Source: Patescibacteria group bacterium AH-259-L07 (GTDB taxonomy: Bacteria > Patescibacteriota > Patescibacteriia > UBA2591 > UBA6264). Taken from it: 13,412 nucleotides of DNA. Location of the stretch: positions 1 through 13,412 of the forward strand of contig JALLOP010000034.1 in the NCBI GenBank assembly GCA_027718005.1, given 5' to 3'. Shown here piece by piece: positions 5,499 through 12,315 of this stretch; the first letter of the stretch is position 1; every line of letters starts with the position of its first letter. Both the position numbers and the translations under genes were made by a program. The notes under the pieces were generated by a model. That model was not told the origin of the DNA and made no database searches. It was given only the letters and a program-made list of their open reading frames with translations.

Positions 5499-5523
5499 CA
5501 GTGGATAACTTTAAGGTGCAAAA

Positions 5524-7314
5524 TTAGGGAGTGAGTTGCTCCTCTTCAACATCAATCAATTGATTTACTGAAATCGTCACCCTGCCAGTAAGAATATGTA
5601 TATTTTCATTGTCACTTGGTTCAAGCTTGAGCTTAACAATGTTATTAAGCGCATAGTCAATATTTTTTGTATTTAATTTGTCGACTTCTTTTATAAGCAG
5701 ATTATTACTCTCATCTGAAGCATATGCGACCCACTGAATTATAAGCGGAAAATCTAATGCTTCAGGTTCTTGGCTTATTGGTTTCTGCCACAATACTTCT
5801 CCTTGTTGTAATTCTTTTTCTGCTTGTATCCGCGCATGCGCAACTGCCTCAGTATAATCTCCTGCAGCAATGATTTCATTCTCAATAATTCGCCCCGGTA
5901 CGCGGTCACTGGTGTACTCACGAGGATCAACCGCTGCAGGAATGCGTATATCAAACGACTGGGTGCGGCTATACTGAACAATAACAGATTCTACTGCTGC
6001 TCGTTGTTGTTCTTTCTCGTGCTTCCTGTATAACGAGACGAGTCCGAATGCCGTTGCCCCAACAACTACAATACCAATGAGTATAATTTTTCGCGCGCGC
6101 AGCTTTTTTGTTTCTTCTTCTGTTTTTATTACATATCTCTCTTCTTTGCTCTCCATAGCCTCAGCAGGCAGAGGCTCCTCTTTTTCTTGTTTTTCTTTTT
6201 CTACTTCGCTGCTCTTTACCTCTTTTACCTTTTGTATAACCGGGTGCTGCTGCTCCCATTTTTTATTGAATGACCGCAGCGCCATACCCAGCGCTCCAAT
6301 GTAAAAACGAGGCTGTAATGATTCTTCTTTATTAAAGGCAAGCGCTGGTTCTCCCAGCGAAGCAGGCAAACCAAGTTCTTTACTAATATAACTCTCTAAT
6401 CCTTTGAGCCGCGATGAACCACCAACTATCAATATCTTGCTCACCTCTTTCTGTGTCTTGTTCCTAAAATAGGTAAGCGATTCTCGTATCTCTACAACTG
6501 CAGGATGCAGGGTTTGCTCTATAGATGAAACGACGTTTTCGTTTCTGCCAGAGAAACCATTCTTTATTTTCAATTCTTCTGCCTGTTCTCGTGTGATATG
6601 CAAGCGTTGGGCAATGTTGGCGGTTACTCTATCACCAGCTATCCGCGTTGTATATGAAAAGCGCAAATCACCCTTATCAAAGATCGCCACATTCGTGGTT
6701 CCCGCTCCAATATCAAGTATACCAATTGGCTTCTTAGGGGGTTTTATAAATAACCCTCGAAAGGTCGCAAGGGACTCAATATCAAAGAACTCTATTTCTA
6801 TGTTCACTTTTTTAAAAAATTGCTGCCATTCTAAAACCACGTCACGGCTGGTAGCCACTACCAAATTCTCTATCCCAATGCTGTATTGATCAAGAACGGT
6901 AACCCCTTGTATTTTGTAACCAAGTACTAAATTCTTCTTATCTATGGGTATGCTCTCCTCTGCCTTCTCTAAAACTAATTTCTTACGTTCCCCGGCAGCG
7001 AGACGAGCGGTTGCACCTTTACCTTTTAACACAATATCAAACATATGGATATAGACCTGGCTCGCAGGCAGCGCAAACGTCACTTTTTTAGCTACAATTT
7101 TATGCGGCTGAGCAGCTGAGAGCGTGTCTTTCACTGCGCGTATCAGCTTTTCTTTATTTTTAATTCTGCCCTGCTCTACAATGCCTGGCTCTAACGTGGA
7201 TCGTGATACACTCACCACCTTTATGCCTCGCTCTGTTTTTACTAACTCTACTGCTTCGATCGTATGGTCGGCAATATCGAGTCCAACTGATTTTTTCTGG
7301 AAAAGTGTAAACAT
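5524..7314 (-). CDS. pilM: PilM-like pilus ATPase-fold protein fused to TM helix and extracytoplasmic domain
   Basis: PilM is the actin-like cytoplasmic protein of the type IV pilus alignment complex, normally holding the N-terminal tail of PilN. From ATG 7314, residues 1-350 are PilM: SVGLDIADHTIEAVEL (first phosphate loop), GILDIGAGTTNVAIFD near 198-213 (second phosphate loop), and ILIVGGSSRLKGLE near 295-307 (adenosine motif). Residues 351-408 are a charged linker, 410-430 a single hydrophobic helix, and 431-596 an extra domain with SFDIRIPAAVDPREY and TEAVAHARIQAEKELQQGEVLW. I do not recognise that domain as PilN or PilO. PilM proteins are usually about 350 residues, so this is a fusion. 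A TTG start at 7365 would overlap the upstream gene; ATG gives the standard PilM beginning. No pilN or pilO follows in the window. Confidence 0.88.
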   Translation of the reverse strand: MFTLFQKKSVGLDIADHTIEAVELVKTERGIKVVSVSRSTLEPGIVEQGRIKNKEKLIRAVKDTLSAAQPHKIVAKKVTFALPASQVYIHMFDIVLKGKGATARLAAGERKKLVLEKAEESIPIDKKNLVLGYKIQGVTVLDQYSIGIENLVVATSRDVVLEWQQFFKKVNIEIEFFDIESLATFRGLFIKPPKKPIGILDIGAGTTNVAIFDKGDLRFSYTTRIAGDRVTANIAQRLHITREQAEELKIKNGFSGRNENVVSSIEQTLHPAVVEIRESLTYFRNKTQKEVSKILIVGGSSRLKGLESYISKELGLPASLGEPALAFNKEESLQPRFYIGALGMALRSFNKKWEQQHPVIQKVKEVKSSEVEKEKQEKEEPLPAEAMESKEERYVIKTEEETKKLRARKIILIGIVVVGATAFGLVSLYRKHEKEQQRAAVESVIVQYSRTQSFDIRIPAAVDPREYTSDRVPGRIIENEIIAAGDYTEAVAHARIQAEKELQQGEVLWQKPISQEPEALDFPLIIQWVAYASDESNNLLIKEVDKLNTKNIDYALNNIVKLKLEPSDNENIHILTGRVTISVNQLIDVEEEQLTP

Positions 7315-7343
7315 GCAAAAAAATTTATTAATTTTTGAGCTAT

Positions 7344-7766
7344 TTAATTCTCTACCTCCCTCCAACTCCCTATACTAATAATGTTGCCCGTGAGCGTGAG
7401 TGTTGCCTCGATCTCCTTATGATACTCCCCCATCGTCGCGGCAACTGTTATCCTCCTTTGATTACTGCCAAGATCGGTTACTTGGATTATACACGTTCCA
7501 TTACTCACCGTTAAACCAATTTGTCCTGCGCCTATACCATAATTTGGATTGAGGCGAATACGACGCAGGGTTTCTTCTATACAGCCATCCGCAATTGAAA
7601 AGGACTCCGCCCCCTGTTGTGCAGTATAGCCAAGGTCGAGCTCTCCAATGCCAAGAATTGAAGCAGAATATGCCATAAGCAAGGCAACGGCTGAAACGAT
7701 GATAACAACCAACAGTGCTGCAACAGCGGATTTAGAATTTACGTTCTCATGTTCTAATGTTCTCAT
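7344..7766 (-). CDS. PilX/GspK-like minor pseudopilin
   Basis: A 140-residue single-pass protein. A polar 12-residue N-terminus is followed by the hydrophobic helix AVAALLVVIIVSAVALLMAY (14-33) and a small domain with two cysteines (62, 92). The FTLIE-type cleavage motif and Glu5 are absent. Among pseudopilins that is a property of GspK, the tip subunit, and the ADGCIEETLRRI stretch after the helix is typical of PilX-like proteins. Position supports this: it follows the PilW/GspJ-like gene, where the H-I-J-K order expects K. The ATG and the first eight codons lie inside an 8-bp tandem repeat that begins right after the upstream stop. There is no Shine-Dalgarno site. The subtype is inferred from order and size. 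Confidence 0.75.
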   Translation of the reverse strand: MRTLEHENVNSKSAVAALLVVIIVSAVALLMAYSASILGIGELDLGYTAQQGAESFSIADGCIEETLRRIRLNPNYGIGAGQIGLTVSNGTCIIQVTDLGSNQRRITVAATMGEYHKEIEATLTLTGNIISIGSWREVEN

Positions 7767-7774
7767 GTTCTAAT
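7743..7774. repeat. Perfect 2 x 16-bp (4 x 8-bp) repeat spanning the PilX-like start
   Basis: GTTCTCATGTTCTAAT occurs twice in tandem, without a mismatch. On the minus strand the 8-bp halves read ATTAGAAC and ATGAGAAC. The repeat begins two bases after the PilW-like stop, contains the PilX-like start codon (7766) and encodes its first residues (MRTLEHEN). Confidence 0.95.
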
Positions 7775-7776
7775 GA

Positions 7777-8295
7777 TTATTGTCTTAAACTGACTGCTGT
7801 TTGCAAACTCTGCGAATAGGTGTACTCGATATCACCACTCGCATTATTGTATGCAACTGTAATTTGAATGTGTATACTTTCTCGACTTACATTCGACGGC
7901 GTTACGTTGGTAAACACTAAATTGGTAACATTCACCCGATTCGTCGTTATCTGTACTGGATTATTCACCCCTTCAGTGATTTGTAAGCTCCCATTATCAG
8001 AATCAAGTTCGATAATGGTCGGATTTCTAGACGCATCTGCCATAGAAAGGGATAAAACGCCAGGATCACTGCCAAAAACAGACGCACCTATATCTACGTC
8101 ATCAGCTGCGCGTATCTTTTGACTTATGACCTTAAGGGCCATTCTCGCATTTTCTTGTACCTCAGTCGCCACGTATGCCTTGTTTTTAGAGTCTGAGATA
8201 GAAATACTAAACGTCACAAACGAAACAACAATGACACCAATAATAGCGGTATAGAGAAGTATCTCAATAAGGGTGAATGCTTTATGTGATTCCAT
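7777..8295 (-). CDS. PilW/GspJ-like minor pseudopilin
   Basis: A 172-residue prepilin: short leader MESHKA, then FTLIEILLYTAIIG with Glu5 and a hydrophobic helix (7-28). An amphipathic helix with ATEVQENARMALKVISQKI follows, which is the hallmark of PilW/GspJ subunits. The head is a beta-rich domain without cysteines. The residue before the cleavage site is Ala, not the usual Gly. It starts two bases after the preceding stop, so translational coupling is likely. With its neighbours it belongs to the minor-pilin complex that initiates and caps the pilus in the cell envelope. The class assignment is strong on the N-terminal half and weak on the head. Confidence 0.85.
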   Translation of the reverse strand: MESHKAFTLIEILLYTAIIGVIVVSFVTFSISISDSKNKAYVATEVQENARMALKVISQKIRAADDVDIGASVFGSDPGVLSLSMADASRNPTIIELDSDNGSLQITEGVNNPVQITTNRVNVTNLVFTNVTPSNVSRESIHIQITVAYNNASGDIEYTYSQSLQTAVSLRQ

Positions 8296-8297
8296 AG

Positions 8298-9308
8298 TTA
8301 CTTCGTTATAGAAATATCCTGTCCCCCTTCAGGACTGCATGCAAGAACATCAATTTGCCCCGCAGGCTGACGACGCACTGCATAGTAGGATCTTGCCGCG
8401 CTCCCATCAGAAGGATCCTGACCAATAGCAGGTAATTGCGCGCTTAAGGTAGATGACATATCAAGATATGAGGGCTGTGTTACCACTCCCCCACCAGATA
8501 GATACTCAACAACTAACAGCGGTGCTTGACTTGGACTCCCATTATATGACTCTGCTGTCCGTTCACCTGTACCATCAACCATAATAACGATTGCATTACC
8601 TCCAGTCCACCCAGGCCTGTTAACAATTTCTTGAATAATAGAAGCAAGGCCAGGAGTCTGATGCGTTTGTCCAATTGAGGTCCATGCCGGCACATTATTC
8701 CAGGAAACGCTCGCCGATGTCCTCGTTCTATTCGTAATGTCTCCATCTGCGCTGGAAAAGGCAGGAGCGTTATCAATATCTTCGCCGTAAAACGTAAGAT
8801 TGGTCGTACCTGAATCTGTTTCGTCAACGGTGAATTCAATATAGGCATTCGAGATCGTATCGCTCTGGGGAAGCATCATATTGAGAAAGCGCATGCCCAC
8901 CTCTTGATCTACCGTACCACCTTCTACCATCAATTCGAGATCAGTACTTGTTATATACATACTCCCGTTTGGTGGATTTTGTTCCTCAGCGTCATCATTG
9001 CCATCTGCAACCCGAGATGAAACCGTAGTGAGTGTCCCGCTGAGTCCACAGGTAACATTACACCCGGTGGTATCCGTTCCTAACATCTGCCAATTTCCGT
9101 CAATTCCAGCAGGCATCTGTCCAGCATTCACTATTTGATAGAGCCTGATCGCATCAACAATGGCCGAGATATCCTGCCTGCGCTGAGCATCTCGAGCATC
9201 TTGAAGACGCTGTAAAGGATTTAAGGCAACATATACAACCCCTGCTACAATAGCAATAACCGCAATTACAATTAAAAGTTCAATAAGAGTAAATGCTGGT
9301 TGTTCCAT
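8298..9308 (-). CDS. PilE/GspG-like pilin with a large domain inserted in the pilin fold
   Basis: Leader MEQPA, cleavage before FTLIELLIV, Glu5, and the pattern LNPLQRLQDARDAQRRQDIS (29-48), shared with the pilin at 4787-5302. Two cysteines (83, 87) follow. From about 96 to 271 an unrelated-looking beta module interrupts: GNDDAEEQNPPNGS, STDLELMVEG, VGMRFLNMMLP, AYIEFTVDE, WNNVPAWTSIGQ, IIQEIVNRPGW, APLLVVEY. It resembles a cell-surface beta-sandwich related to DNRLRE proteins. The pilin then resumes: residues 277-336, with DPSDGSAARSYYAVRR and GQIDVLACSPEGG, correspond to the last pilin strands. The host pilin is thus about 160 residues plus a 175-residue insert. The start is 4 bases after the upstream stop. 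The inserted domain's ligand is unknown. Confidence 0.85.
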   Translation of the reverse strand: MEQPAFTLIELLIVIAVIAIVAGVVYVALNPLQRLQDARDAQRRQDISAIVDAIRLYQIVNAGQMPAGIDGNWQMLGTDTTGCNVTCGLSGTLTTVSSRVADGNDDAEEQNPPNGSMYITSTDLELMVEGGTVDQEVGMRFLNMMLPQSDTISNAYIEFTVDETDSGTTNLTFYGEDIDNAPAFSSADGDITNRTRTSASVSWNNVPAWTSIGQTHQTPGLASIIQEIVNRPGWTGGNAIVIMVDGTGERTAESYNGSPSQAPLLVVEYLSGGGVVTQPSYLDMSSTLSAQLPAIGQDPSDGSAARSYYAVRRQPAGQIDVLACSPEGGQDISITK

Positions 9309-9312
9309 ATTC

Positions 9313-12252
9313 TTATTTATAGTTTACTCTCACTTCCTCTAATACGGGGGTATTTAATCCATCGCCGCTCAATTCTGCTCTATACTGCACCCACGAATTT
9401 CCATTGAGCGCAGTTGGGATAAGGGTGCCATTCTCATTAGTAAAATATGAACCAGAGCCGCTCACTCCATACCATGCAGTCCATGTCCCTGGAGAACCGG
9501 AGGAATCTGGCGCAGTTCTTACCTGCAATCGAATTTCGCAGGTCGGTGAACACGTTGGAATCGTTTGGTCCCATTCAATAACCTGGACCGGCGAGACATT
9601 ACCCAATAAATATGCAGATGAAATCAAATATCCATTCTCAACATATAATCCTTCTGTGGTCAGCTGGAGTATGGTGCCATTATCTCCCACTGCCCACCCA
9701 TCCGCAGTATCAATCATTTGTAAACTTTTAATACGCCTGGTAGTTGGTGATGAAATACTGGTCCAATTAGTGCCATCGAAGTGCTGGAGATCTCCATTAT
9801 GACCTCCTACCCACCCATCATTCGATGCAATAAGATATACACTTCTCCAATTAGGGCTTCCGGTATCGACAAATTCACTCCAGGTGGTTCCGTTATAGCG
9901 CCAGATTCTTCCACTATCACCGACCATCCAGCCAAGAGATGCAGAGACCAGAAAAATAGAGTTCCACACTTGATCACCCGTATCCACGAACTCGCTCCAG
10001 GTACTCCCGTCGTAATGAAAGACTTTTCCATCATCACCAACAGCCCAGCCGTCGCTTGAGGAAAGCATGTACACGCTGTTTAAATCATCTTCTGGCCCGA
10101 TTGGCGAAGGGACAGATGACCAGCTCGTACCATTGAAATAAATAATTTCACCATCATCACCAACAGCCCAGCCGTCGGTGGATGAAATCATGTCTATGGC
10201 ATAAATCTCATCATCACCTAAATCTACAAATTCTGACCAGCTGGTACCATTATAGTGAAGAATCTTACCACTGTTTCCCACTACCCAGATGTCAGATGAA
10301 GAAACGATATCAAGATCATTTAAATTTTTTGTGGTTGGTACATTATATATAATAGTAATATCGTCTAACTGTGGTGTGGCAGTAGCAGAATCCCCCCGGG
10401 TCAACGTAGCGCGATATTGAAAATATCTGTCCTCGGGTGATGAGATGTTAGATGATTCAAATTCGGTTAATTCTGCACTAAACGACGACCAGGTTACATC
10501 CGGCGTAGCAGTATTTCCCGTTCTGGTCGCAATGGTTAAATCTGATCCTGAAGAAAGGACTTCAGTCCAGTAAGCCTGATCCCACGAAGTAGTTATATCA
10601 CCGCTGTCAAAAACCCGTGATAAAAAAGTACCGCTATTACTATAAAAATCTCCATACTCGAGTATAGTTCCATCTTTACCAACAGCCCATCCATCAGATG
10701 TTGAAAGCATATAAATACCATGCAATTCACTGCTGGTTGGCGGCGTAACTGATGACCAACTGCTCCCATCGTAGTGATATATCTCACCATTTTTGCCTAC
10801 GATCCAACCATCAGATGAGGAAATCATAAAAATATCATATATATCATTTGAAGTGGGCGACGTAGCTGATGACCAATTTACGCCATTGTAATAAAAAAGC
10901 TCGCCATCATCGCCTACGATCCAACCATCAGATGATGAAATCATAAAAATGCTATTTATGTCTTTATTGCCAGAAAAAGAAACAGTGCTCCATTGGGTGC
11001 CGTTGTAATGAGCAAGTATATCACCATTCTCGCCGCCTAACCATCCATCATTAGCAGACACCATATCAATGGCATAAATGTTATCTCCCCCTAAATCAAT
11101 AAATTCAACCCAGCTTGTCCCATTATAATACAAAACTTTGCCTGACTCGCCTACGATCCAGCCGTCAGATGATGAGACCATATCAAGATCATATAAACGC
11201 TTCGTTGTAGGAGAGCTTACTTCATTCCAATTGTTTCCATCATAGCGATAAATTTTTCCTCCTTGACCAACTGCCCACCCATCACTGCTTGATAGCATAT
11301 CAACAGCATATAAATTCTTACTCCCTTTATCATCAACTTTTGACCACGAACTGCCATTATAATGAAAAATTTCAGCGCTATCACCAACAGCCCACATATT
11401 CAATGCGCTCACCACATCGATATCATTTATTCTTTTCAGCGTCAGTTCTCCACTATCAACATGTTCAGCCCAGATCGTTGCCTGCGATAAAACGACGCTT
11501 GCACCTACACCTGCCCCTGATACGGCTGTATTATCACTCGTATCCCCGCTATTAAAATCAGTATCATTGGTATCAATAACCTGTACGCCGCCCGCAAATA
11601 TCCATTTGCCAATCGAAGTATCAACCAGGGTAACTTGTCCAATGACGCTATCGTAGTCAATATTTCCATCATCAGAGTCATACCGCGATTGATCCGACCA
11701 CATACTCTGACCTGGGCCTCCTGACCAGTCGGTCTGCGTCCACTCTTGAGAGTCCCAATTCGTAAGATACGAAGCTTGAGAAACAGTATTGCTTATCCCC
11801 TCTCGCACCTCCCACGTGACGTCAACCGTCACATCTTTGCTCTGTACATCCGCGTACAAGGCAGGACAGGTAGCGATTTCATCCGAAACGTCCCGGCACA
11901 CATCAGAAAAATCAATGGTTCGTCTAAATTGCCCAATCGTATCGGTTGTACCTTCTCCGGAAAAATTCCATTGATTCCCGCTTATTACAACCCCGCTTCG
12001 ATCATAAATAAATTCATTCCACGCTCTATCACGAATTGATCGAACTGCTTCAATGCCCTCTTGCGCCAGGGACTCAGCCTCAGTTTGTTCACCGCCTTGA
12101 ACCATACCATGGAAGCCACCAACAACAAAAGAAGCCATGACAACTCCCAATAAAGAAAAAATAGCCACCGCAACAATGACCTCTATGATGGACTGCGCAT
12201 TTTTGTCATCAAAACATTGGAACATTTGAACAGTAGAACAGTATTTGAACAT
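9313..12252 (-). CDS. Giant PilV/GspI-like pseudopilin with two beta-propeller plus beta-sandwich units
   Basis: The N-terminus is PilV/GspI-like: a polar leader to Ala19, then QSIIEVIVAVAIFSLLG with Glu5 and a hydrophobic helix (about 24-46), then EAESLAQEGIEAVRSIRD, a typical PilV continuation. Residues about 171-205 hold a TDWSGGPGQ motif that I have met in bacterial surface proteins. Residues 271-534 carry seven repeats of about 39 residues of SSSDGWAVGDDGKIxHYNGxSW type, as in Ycf48-like propellers. Residues 535-637 form a beta domain (FDSGD, RYFQYRATL). Residues 638-866 hold six more repeats, and 869-979 a second related beta domain (LQVRTAP, WVQYRAEL). At 979 residues it is about six times a normal PilV. 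I keep ATG 12252; ATG 12225 is also possible. Both lie in an 8-bp repeat array that encodes the leader. A tip adhesin role is inferred. Confidence 0.85.
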   Translation of the reverse strand: MFKYCSTVQMFQCFDDKNAQSIIEVIVAVAIFSLLGVVMASFVVGGFHGMVQGGEQTEAESLAQEGIEAVRSIRDRAWNEFIYDRSGVVISGNQWNFSGEGTTDTIGQFRRTIDFSDVCRDVSDEIATCPALYADVQSKDVTVDVTWEVREGISNTVSQASYLTNWDSQEWTQTDWSGGPGQSMWSDQSRYDSDDGNIDYDSVIGQVTLVDTSIGKWIFAGGVQVIDTNDTDFNSGDTSDNTAVSGAGVGASVVLSQATIWAEHVDSGELTLKRINDIDVVSALNMWAVGDSAEIFHYNGSSWSKVDDKGSKNLYAVDMLSSSDGWAVGQGGKIYRYDGNNWNEVSSPTTKRLYDLDMVSSSDGWIVGESGKVLYYNGTSWVEFIDLGGDNIYAIDMVSANDGWLGGENGDILAHYNGTQWSTVSFSGNKDINSIFMISSSDGWIVGDDGELFYYNGVNWSSATSPTSNDIYDIFMISSSDGWIVGKNGEIYHYDGSSWSSVTPPTSSELHGIYMLSTSDGWAVGKDGTILEYGDFYSNSGTFLSRVFDSGDITTSWDQAYWTEVLSSGSDLTIATRTGNTATPDVTWSSFSAELTEFESSNISSPEDRYFQYRATLTRGDSATATPQLDDITIIYNVPTTKNLNDLDIVSSSDIWVVGNSGKILHYNGTSWSEFVDLGDDEIYAIDMISSTDGWAVGDDGEIIYFNGTSWSSVPSPIGPEDDLNSVYMLSSSDGWAVGDDGKVFHYDGSTWSEFVDTGDQVWNSIFLVSASLGWMVGDSGRIWRYNGTTWSEFVDTGSPNWRSVYLIASNDGWVGGHNGDLQHFDGTNWTSISSPTTRRIKSLQMIDTADGWAVGDNGTILQLTTEGLYVENGYLISSAYLLGNVSPVQVIEWDQTIPTCSPTCEIRLQVRTAPDSSGSPGTWTAWYGVSGSGSYFTNENGTLIPTALNGNSWVQYRAELSGDGLNTPVLEEVRVNYK
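9655..11442 (-). repeat. Thirteen coding repeats (7 + 6 blades) of the PilV-like protein
   Basis: Propeller blades of 38-41 codons, seven at 11442-10651 and six at 10341-9655, split by the first beta-sandwich domain. Neighbouring blades are close at DNA level. A 27-base stretch at 10028-10054 recurs exactly at 10151-10177, and blocks beginning GCCTACGATCCA recur at 10795, 10912 and 11149 with whole-codon spacing. Duplication or gene conversion is likely to be recent or ongoing. Confidence 0.85.
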
Positions 12253-12312
12253 TTGAATACATAGGAATATTTATTTTTTGTTCCCATGTTCCTATGTTCT
12301 CATGTTCTCATG
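12213..12312. repeat. Two opposed arrays of 8-bp GAACATNN units around the PilV-like start
   Basis: On the plus strand, 12213-12265 holds units of AACATTTG, AACATTGG and AACAGTAG type. From 12281 to 12312 the units are in the opposite sense (TTCCCATG, TTCCTATG, TTCTCATG twice). The arms can pair across an AT-rich centre; ACATAGGAA (12259-12267) and TTCCTATGT (12289-12297) are exact complements. The unit is the same family as the repeat at 7743-7774. Confidence 0.8.
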
Positions 12313-12315
12313 ATT

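Noticed and set aside
7315..7365. Longer PilM start at TTG 7365
   Set aside because: It would overlap the upstream gene and add residues not seen in PilM. ATG 7314 gives the usual MF-x-LF-x-KK beginning.
9404..9802. Open frame on the + strand inside the giant PilV-like gene (and similar ones across the pilus region)
   Set aside because: It is antisense to a strongly supported protein. The composition is a mirror of the blade repeats, with no ribosome site or recognisable domain.
9655..11442. Regularly spaced repeats that could suggest a CRISPR array
   Set aside because: The repeats are in frame, spaced by 38-41 codons, encode propeller blades and lack constant repeats with unique spacers.
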